Notes under the pieces: model-generated
What the model was told of the DNA's origin: nothing
The model's database searches: none
Seen by the model: the letters and a program-made list of their open reading frames with translations, nothing else
Shown: positions 56,028-64,000 of the stretch, in pieces
Numbering within the stretch: position 1 is the stretch's first letter
How the letters are laid out: each line of letters begins with the position of its first letter
Translations under genes and position numbers: made by a program
DNA from: Kalaharituber pfeilii
Taxonomy: Eukaryota; Ascomycota; Pezizomycetes; Pezizales; Pezizaceae
NCBI GenBank assembly: GCA_015179045.1
Contig: WHUZ01000084.1
Location: 186,001-250,000, forward strand
Length of the DNA: 64,000 bases
Reading direction: 5' to 3'

Positions 56028-59000
56028 TTACCGTTCCGACACCTTTCCCTTCCCTTTTGCATCTCCCAACCCCGGGGTCATCATGGATCCACCACTTCCT
56101 GGACCGATGGTCCTCCTCCCAAAGAGCGCCCCGAGTGGGCCTCGCCTCGGGGTCCCTGTACCCACATTCGCTAGATTAGAGAACCGCACGGAACGCCCTA
56201 GACCGCTGCTTGCATTCCCAAACGTGCTTCGTGACGCGACCGAGCTGGGATCGAGTCGTTGTGGGGGTGGGGGCGGCGACGTGGGAGGAGGAGGAGGAGG
56301 AGGAGGAGGAGGAGGTGGTGGTGGTGGTGGTGGTGGTGGTGGTGGTGGTGGAGGAGCAGTTGGAGGGTTGGGCCGCGTGGGGGAGCCGAGGGGGGTTACG
56401 GAAGGCAGGAGAGTTGGAGAGAGTGAATCTGGAGGCGGGAATGTAGCGTGAGATGATGGCGGGAAGGTCGCAGGGGCGGAGGATGGGAAAAGCGGAGTCG
56501 TTAGGTGTGCCATGAACTCGCGAGCGCGTTGGGCACGGGCGGAGGGGGTTTGTGCTACTGCGGGTTGTTGGGGACCAGGCGTCTGAGTTGCACCCCTTTC
56601 TGGGATGCTAGGATTCACAGGTGGGTTTATGTTGGTGCTTGTAGGGAATAGGGGACCGCGCTGGCTCGTACGAGTAGGGACTAGCGGCGGTATATTCGAT
56701 AATGGCTTCGAGGTCACCGTCCCAAGCAAATTCGTGCCAGTGTTCGTGTTCAAGCGCATCGGTGATCGGGAACGATGCGAAGAAAGTGGTGTGCTGAGGT
56801 CGATCAAGTTTTCGGCTGCTCCGCTGTTCGTGGTAATGTTATTGGGCCGCTGCGAGTGCGGGAAGAAGTATGGTGTAAAGCTAGGGTTCATAGAAGCGGC
56901 AGGGCGCTTTGGGGTCCTTAAGGGAAGCTTCTGGGAGCGGAAGGGAATGGGTGATGGAGTAGGGGAGGAGAGATGGTGGTCGTCGTCACCTTCCGTTTCC
57001 TCTTCTTCCCCAAGTTCGTCCGCGTACTCTTCGCTGTGAGTGTCATACTCCGCATGACCGTCTTCATATTCCATGTTCTCTATCTCAACACCCCTTGGTG
57101 GGTGGATGCTCCTCCTCCCATACACGGACGTTCCAAGGGACGGAGTCACAGCTGAGGTAGCAGCTGCCGCGGCCCCATCCTGCTGCCCTGCATTTTCCTT
57201 CTCCTCCTCATCCAACTTCTCCTCAAACCTCCTCAGCTCCTCCCTCTCCTGCGCGATTTCCAGCCACCTTCTCACCATCGCCACCCACCGTCTCTTTTGA
57301 TTCCTTTCCGCCATCATCGTCGCCGTTCTCGCCTGTTGACTCATCACGAACCACTTCATTTGCCACTTCCTGAAAATCGTGCTTGCGACAATCGCAGTCC
57401 GGGTTTCAATGTAGGTTTCTGCGAGGCTGTCCATATTGCGGAGATGTTGGAGCTCATGGATCCAGCGGAGAATGACGGCTTGTTGGAGCGGCGGGTTAGA
57501 CCAGGAGATTTGTATCTCTTCGAGCCGGTTGAGATGAGCCAGCTTGTCACGCCACGCACGCAGACAGGAGTGTGCGTTGACAAGCACACGAGAGGAGTCG
57601 AAGTGCTCTGCGGAGGCCCTGAGGGCGTAGTACACTTGTGTTCTATGATGCCAGTGACTGAGTGCGAAGGCGACAAGACGCCGTCGCCGGTCATGTACGA
57701 CTTGGACGAAGGCCTCTCTTAGTCTATTTCGTTTCCGAGACTTGAGCGAGGATCGCCAGAGACGGATATGTTGGCGGGAAACTAGGTATGTCCGGGCGGG
57801 TTCGACCCAGGTGGACAGCATGGATAAATGCTTTGATCGTGTGTTCCAGGCGTTGAAGACCTTCCTTGCGAGATTGAGCGCCCAAAACTGATGCGCGCGG
57901 TCCTCGAGCTCACGTTGCTGCTCAAGGCGAGCACGCCACCTATTCAAGCCTGCGCTAAAGAGGTTATGTCGTAAGGCAGAAATAGCATATTGTGAGCTGT
58001 TACGGCGGAAGGTAATCATGGACTGGGCCTGCTGCCGCCAGGCATTCAGAACACGTTTTGCCAACAGCCAATTCTTAACCCGGCTAACAAAGACCCGATA
58101 CCGGGATTGTAGGACCCAAGCATAGAGAGTGTCAGACATGAGTCGGTCGTCATGGTGGTTCACGATGATGTTGTGGCGGAGATTGAGGTTCCATGAGCGG
58201 AACATGTGCTTGAGGGTGTTTGCGCGGAGGAGGGACTGGGCGGCCAGGGATTGCCGGTACCGGTAACGCCAGGTGGTGAAGAATGTTATGAGCAGCCTCT
58301 GGTCAATACGTTGGGCCATGTGCGTAACACGGGGCGCATAGCTAGCTTGCCGCCGCCAGAGCTCGAGATGGCGCCGGGTGAGGGACCATTCCGCGTGGTC
58401 GATGGCGTCTTCTTGGATGTCTAGAATGGCGTCAGTACGCGAAAGCCAGTGCCTGAACACGCCAGAAGCAAGCCGAGCCTTGTAGAGCCTGTCCGCGACC
58501 GCTTTGTTGTGGATGACAGCGGAGGTTTGTTGATACCACGTTGCCATGGCCTCATGCATGAGGAAGTTAGAGTGTAGTGAGGGCGCTATGGATTCGCAAG
58601 CCCTATACCACCATAGCCTCCGGAACTTGCGCACCAGGCTCGCCTCGTAGCTCTGCTCTGCCTGTAGCTCCTGCTGGCGGTGCCGGAAGAGCGCCATCCG
58701 CCACTTGTAGAGTGCATTATTGAGCTGGAACCGGCGTATCCGCTCCTCGTTCTCGAGCACGATCTTCCGCCAGGCAGTGAAGTACTTTCGTGCCATGATG
58801 CGCTGCCGCATCTCGTTACTCCGATTTATGATCGCGGCGGTCTTGTGCGCCCACGTAGCAAATGCAGCGCCGATGAGGTATATATCCCGCGCATGCTCCG
58901 TCTGGCGCTCCTTGAGCCTGAAGTGCCATTCCGTGAAGGATTCCCGTAGCAGCGCAGTGCGGTCATGAGCGGCCGCTCTGGCTCGCATCCACCGGTGATT

Positions 59001-59979
59001 TGCGGTAATGTCCCGCCAGCGATTGAAGTACTTTCTACGCAGACGGAGTATACAAAATGCCCGGGCCTCGTCCTCCACAAGGGCATGATAACTATCCTGG
59101 GAATCGTCCGAGCCCGGAACTTGGGGGATTTCGGGAAGCGAGGCGTCAAGGCCGACACGGCTAGTACCCGCTCCCAACCCAGATGACTCCTCCCTGACCG
59201 GAGTCAGGTGCCGACGCATGCTGCCGCCGCCCCGGATGTTGCCATTTTGTGTGCGTGGAGAGCGAGCAGTAGAGATTCTCCGCGCTGGGAGAAGGGGAAC
59301 CCCAGGGCCCCTAGAGGTATCTCTCTTTTCCTTGCGCCGTGCAGCCTCGTACTTCTTTCTCTGAGCACGCAGAATGTCAGAGTGGCTGGTGTTGCTTCCG
59401 TCGTCATCTCCGTCTCCTGGGCTAGAGGATGCGGTGCTTGTGCTGCGATCTCGGCGGTCGCGGGCATCGTTGTACCGCGCACGGTTGTACACGGAGATGA
59501 GTTCTGCAGAGGGCGGCTTCAGGAGGGATGTTGTGGAAGGGTCGAGGCCGTTATCCTTTTTGTGTACGTGTCAATATACAGTGCTTCTTGCTGTCAATGG
59601 GGGTCAGGTGGGGGATGTCTCCATACCCGTAGGAAGTTTTTGAATTTGTCCACCAAGCTCCCATCTCCGCCGAGGTTGATGAGCACGCGAAAGTACTTGC
59701 TATCGTGTGCTGGATCAAGGCTCCTGTATCGGAGCACAGTCTCGTATGCGCGCCATATACACCTGAAGGCATATTCGCCTGGAACGAGTGTTGCCAGCGA
59801 GACGATTTCATAGATGATTTGGAGGTCTGCAAAAGCGGGCAGGACGGCAGCGGGTTAGACTGGACGGCGGAGAGGATGGGGAAGAAGCAGGGCAAAGCTC
59901 AGGTACCTTCTTTGGAGTAGGAGCGGGATGCAGCTGAAGATGCATTATCGTATTCTGCGGGGTTTGGTTGGGCGGGCAT
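56028..59979 (-). CDS. SFI1: Sfi1-like centrin-binding spindle-pole-body protein
   Basis: Exons 59979-59907, 59826-59627 and 59555-56028 give about 1266 aa. Start MPAQPNPAEYDN is in exon 1; a GTG within exon 3 is not a start. The N-terminal domain (SKEDLQIIYEIVSLATLVPG, then YFRVLINLGGDGSLVDKF) matches the N-terminus of fungal Sfi1. A long array follows of ~30-residue helical repeats with a L-x3-F/L-x2-W-x signature (FNRWRD, FTEWHF, FATWAH, FTAWRK, LYKWRM and about 15 more). Each repeat binds one centrin/Cdc31, forming the half-bridge filament used in spindle-pole-body duplication. The last ~400 residues are disordered, with an acidic stretch, Ser/Thr-Pro sites and an uninterrupted Pro run. 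Introns are 80 and 71 bp. Confidence 0.9.
56280..56365. repeat. Trinucleotide repeat encoding polyproline
   Basis: (GGA)n then (GGT)n on the plus strand; about 25 prolines on the coding strand of Sfi1. Length polymorphism is expected. Confidence 0.9.
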
Positions 59980-62722
59980 GGACGACGGGTCGCGGGCGGG
60001 TCGCAACGGAATTCATATGGTGGGGGGGGGATTGGGGGGGAGGGTGGAGGGGAGCACTCTATGCAATGCTGGAGAGACGTGGAACCAACGGCGCGGCGTG
60101 AATCAATGAGGGCAAGTTTGCGCGCTGAGGTGGTGTTTGTTGCCTGGAATGCTGCCTTCCTGCGGCCAATTGGCGACGGTTTGTTTTGGTTTTGTGCGGG
60201 ACTCCTTTTCGGTGGGGATGTATACAATCTAATTGGAGGTTGATGTGCCAGATCGCGGGGTGCAGCGGAGCATGTTTGGCGGCGGCTGCGACTGGGCGGG
60301 GCGGGACGCTGTTGTACTTACAACGCAGAGGCAGGTGGTTACCAGGCGCGGGCGTTGGATGGTGGTGGTGATAACTTCAAGGCTGAACGATCAACAAAGT
60401 CTTTGTGTTGTGATATTTTTCGCTGGGCGTTGCTGCTAGGCAACGGGGGATGAGATGTGCGCTTTGACTGCAGATCTGGTGCGTAGGACTGGTCACCGGG
60501 AGTCAGCCAAGACCGTTTCCGTCGAGCAACCTGTTTGCAGAGTGGTATGGTGAAGTGTATAAAGCTATACCTTATTCGGCAACAATAAGGAACCTCTCAT
60601 TGGTAATGTAGATATGGGGAGGCTAGAGGGTGAGATACGATAAAATATGCTCAATGATCATGCGTACCAAGTGTGGTAATAGTATGAGCTCCATGGGAGA
60701 GTTAGCAATTGAGAATGTTAAGAACTAGTAGCGATATCACGCTTAAATATGGATCCCATGTCATAGTTGGGCAGATGGGGGTAATATAAGTAGTCTCCTG
60801 CCATCCAGAACCGTAGCAAACGGACTTGTAATGATTTACCAATTCCACGCCGTCGAAAACCAGAGATTAGCATCCCACCTCGAAAATTGTAGAAATCTTA
60901 AAAAAAAATCGATTCTGTAGAAAGAATTTTTCCGCCCGTTTCTAGGAATCGTAGCAGAGTGCCTTCAATGCACCTTAGTAATGGTACCTTGGCTAGAAAA
61001 TGGGTTGCTTTAAATGCGCATATTTTGCGGTGGGAGGTTCTTGGATGGTCACGTTATCTTAGGAAGGGCAAAGGACAGTTTCCTGATGATGCGGGAACGC
61101 GACTTGAGAAAAGCCATATATGCAACTTGCAGCTCGTGAAAAATATTCTGGTGCTTTGATAGCGAGTGTTAGACCGGAAGCGAGCGACAACAGTCTATAC
61201 TGTAGCTATTGCTATGGTACCATGTGATTAGTAACCACAATCCGAACGTTGCAAAAATCCGCACCGAGCTGGCTGTTAGACGGGATGTCGTGAGAGCCGG
61301 ACTGTGCCGAGCTCGTTTCCCAGGGCTATACCAACAAGTATGATACTACATCTTCAAAGCCGTAATGCGAACTCCCAGATAGATCAAACCTTGCCCTACA
61401 AAATACAGTCATACCAGTGCAAAGATGCATATAAAGATGCAACCTGCTTATGATAGCATACTAGTATATGACTGTCTGCAAAGAAAATTTTTTTTGGCCG
61501 CTTACAGTCGACCATGATCTCGTGACCGTTCAATTTGCGGGATGAAGATTAGACATGATGTAAGCAACGTTTGTTGCCCTTTCCCAAGCGGCGCCTCGTA
61601 ACGGCTTGAATACACCTGCTTCAAAGTACTGTACGTTTACTGCCAGAGATCATGACCTGTTAACTAGTTTGTTTTAAACCCCTGTTTCTAAAAATTGACC
61701 GTTGCTGACTATTGGACCCCGTGCCAACCCTGGCAGCGCAGCACAGCCCGCATGCCAAGGCGCCCTCGACCCTGGGGACATGGAGCCTGAGACAGAAGCG
61801 CATCATGGGCGGAAAAGCGCGTGGGCGGCTGCCACTGCCCTGCCGCACCCAAGCAGGTGCTGCGCATGCACGCTTCATGGGTGAACCAACCCCTTTATCT
61901 CATCGCAGCTGCCGCCTCCATCTGCTCGGCCTCGACCCCGACCCCCTCGCGCCCCATCGTCATCGTTGAAACTTGAGGCGCTCACTCGTTCGCCGCCGTT
62001 GAGAGTTGATCAGTAAAGAATCCGAATCCGCGTCCACGAATTCGAATACAGCCCTTGGGCAGGACCGCCGGCCCGCTCGTTTCGCCTCCCTGGAGCTGCG
62101 CGCTGCGCTGCTCATTGCCCCTTAGCTTCACCTCTGCCCTGTCGCACGGAGCTTGGCCCTCTGATCATCGCACGAATACGTACACCCACGCACGCACGGG
62201 CGACACAGAGCAGGTTTCCCGGATTCCGTTCGCTCCCAACTCACGCACACTTCGTTCATCCCTAAAAACTTTGGAGTCGGTCACCGCGTGGAAGAGTTCT
62301 CCAACAGAGGTTTTGTCGGCATCGGGGTCTCTCGTTTCAGTGATTCGTTGCGCCTGTCGGCCATTCGGGGAATAAAGGGAGTCGGTAATTGTCGAGAGCA
62401 TTTGAAAGAGGGGATAACTGCAGCGGACGGCTGCTCGGTTAGTTTACGGCAGCGACACGACCGCACAGTTACTCGCGGTACGGCGGAGCAAGGAAAATAA
62501 ATTTGTGTTATTACCGACCGGCTGGATCGGAGTTTAGAGTAATCGTAAAAGGGGGGATTTGAGTCGTCACAAGGTGTGTCCATCTGCCTTCAGATATCCA
62601 TCTGCAACCAGCAATTATACATCTTCTAGAGAGGCTCGGAATCATCGCTAACTTGATTATTTGGAAAGAGCAATTTCTCGTCTGTTCAATCCAAATTACC
62701 CAACTAGACTTACACTGCAAAC
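59980..62722. other. Divergent intergenic region between Sfi1 and the GH76 gene
   Basis: No supported gene in 2.7 kb. G-rich stretches lie near 60020-60050; 61700-62300 is GC-rich. Candidate frames at 61702-61969 and 62055-62375 have no domain. Confidence 0.4.
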
Positions 62723-64000
62723 ATGAAATTCGCGATACCCTGGCGAAGGAGAGAGGGGGGCGGTGGGGTAGGGGGGATGTTGACGACATTGCTGTTGGGC
62801 GCGCAGACAATAGTGAATAGTGTAGCAGCGTTGGAGATGAATATTGATGATCCCGGTATGTAACGTGACAACGGTTGTTCTGTTTCTTGAGGATGTGAAG
62901 GTGAAAGGTGGGGGTGGTATCGTGTTAGAATGTGGGGTAACGTTTGATGGACAACACGATGGGCTAACATTAACGAGTGTGGTAGCATCGGTGAAGAGCG
63001 TTGCGCAGGTGCTTACGAATAACATCATGGGGATATATACTGGTAACAAAACTGGTGATACTCCAGGTCGTTTCCCGGCTCCGTATTATTGGTGGGAGGC
63101 TGGTGCCGTTATGGGTGTATGTATTTGGCCCTCAATCCTCAGTCGGAGGGAGTGGACGGGTGAAGGGATGAATCAGAGGTAGGGGGAGATGACATTTGTA
63201 TTTTTGCTAACCTTCCTGCAGGCCCTGATAGACTACTGGGCCTACACTGGCGACGAGGGCCACAACCCCGCCGTCACCCAAGGAATGCTCCACCAAACTG
63301 GTGACGACCGCAACTTCGAGCCGTCCAACGTCACCCGCGAACTCGGAAACGACGACCAAGGCTTCTGGGCCATTGCTGCCATGACCGCAGCCGAACGTGG
63401 GTATCCCGACCCTCCGGAAGACCAACCGCAATGGCTCGCGCTCGTGCAAGCCGTCTTCGTCCGTCAAACTATGCGCTGGGAGGATGAGCACTGCGGTGGT
63501 GGTATGCGCTGGCAAGTAGTTTCCTTCAATGCGGGCTGGAATTACAAAAACACTGTGTCGAACGGGCTCTACTTCCAGATTGCAGCGAGATTGGCGAGGT
63601 ACACAGGAAATGATACGTATGCAATTCATGCGGAGAAGATGTATGATTGGTTGGAGAAAGTGGGGTTTGTGAATTCGGAATACAAGGTGTTTGATGGAGG
63701 GCATATTGAAAAGGGGTGCCAGGATATTTCGAGGAATCAGTGGACTTATAATGCGGGGATTGTGTTGGCAGGCGCGGCGACGATGTATAATTACGTTAGT
63801 AACCTCTTCTTTTGGGGCTTTTTCACCCCATTTACACCAAAATTCCATCATCCACTTTCTTCCCCACTTCTGGATATGCAGGATTCGGGCTAACATGAAC
63901 TATGATTCTTTTGCAGACAAATGGTGCTGAAAAATGGCGCATACGCACGCAAGGCCTCCTCGACGCCCTTGAAGTCTTCTTCGTCTGGGGCCGTCCGGAG
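62723..64000 (+). CDS. GH76 DFG5/DCW1-type cell-wall mannosidase/transglycosidase, 3' end beyond window
   Basis: Exons 62723-62855, 62986-63116, 63222-63794 and 63917 onward are in frame; the gene runs off the right edge after about 307 codons. The family processes the mannan core of GPI anchors and links GPI proteins to wall glucan at the plasma membrane. A secretory signal is suggested by MLTTLLLGAQTIVNSVAA, although the start MKFAIPWRRREGG is unusually basic and Gly-rich. Family marks: GNKTGDTPGRFPAPYYWWEA, then MGALIDYWAYTGD. The catalytic Asp pair is in RELGNDDQGFWAIAAM; later marks are CGGGMRWQV and NQWTYNAGIVLAGAA. The expected C-terminal GPI signal lies outside the window. Confidence 0.93.

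Noticed and set aside
55433..56179. A 248-aa plus-strand gene
   Set aside because: Low-complexity composition, no motif, and it overlaps the Sfi1 3' end on the other strand.

Overview
The window looks like nuclear DNA from a filamentous ascomycete (Pezizomycotina; a Pezizales-type truffle or cup fungus is only my inference). Genes carry many short GT-AG introns (about 43-130 bp, often with a CTAAC-like branch site). The recognisable genes are typically fungal: a NACHT/WD40 NOD-like receptor, SUA5, a ZIP zinc transporter, the nuclear-encoded PSST subunit of complex I, a large DJ-1-like protein, an ACAD10/11-type acyl-CoA dehydrogenase, a nitrilase/omega-amidase, Sfi1 and a GH76 DFG5/DCW1 protein. 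No rRNA, tRNA or CRISPR array was recognised.

Layout. The left 43 kb is accessory and transposon-rich. It starts with a NLR whose 14 WD40 repeats are nearly identical (0-4.5 kb). Then come nested terminal-inverted-repeat (TIR) elements (5.7-6.8 kb), a repeat field (7.3-12.2 kb) with a LINE fragment, two minisatellites and a tandem TATA-containing array, a PD-(D/E)XK nuclease-like gene (12.2-13.4 kb) and SUA5 (13.6-15.2 kb). After that lie a foldback at 17 kb, a decayed LINE with a TIR element inside it (23-24.7 kb), a very large palindrome (25.3-27.1 kb), a Ser-Asp-repeat protein (27.4-30.3 kb), a decayed MULE transposon with two younger insertions (31-35.1 kb) and two divergent membrane-protein genes (35.3-39.8 kb). 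The right third (43.6-64 kb) is mostly conserved housekeeping genes with clean exon models.

The most unusual observation is a family of very short retroposons (about 42-45 nt plus a poly-A tail). I found six copies, each between target-site duplications, and most can fold the same 6-7 bp stem. One copy sits inside the coding region of the multi-membrane-span gene at 37.7-39.8 kb. The insertion is 78 bp, a multiple of three, and brings two stop codons. However, it also supplies a poly-T tract and an AG that would make a 54-nt intron restoring the frame, so it may be a newly made intron. A second, separate 3'-end hairpin is shared by the Tad1/I-like LINE at 8.7 kb and several solo tails.

How the genes relate: I see no operon-like pathway. 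SUA5 (tRNA t6A), the complex I subunit, acyl-CoA dehydrogenase and nitrilase are independent core functions, while the NLR and nuclease-like gene are typical of rapidly evolving fungal conflict loci. All exon models were built by hand from splice signals and frame continuity; none was checked against transcripts or databases.
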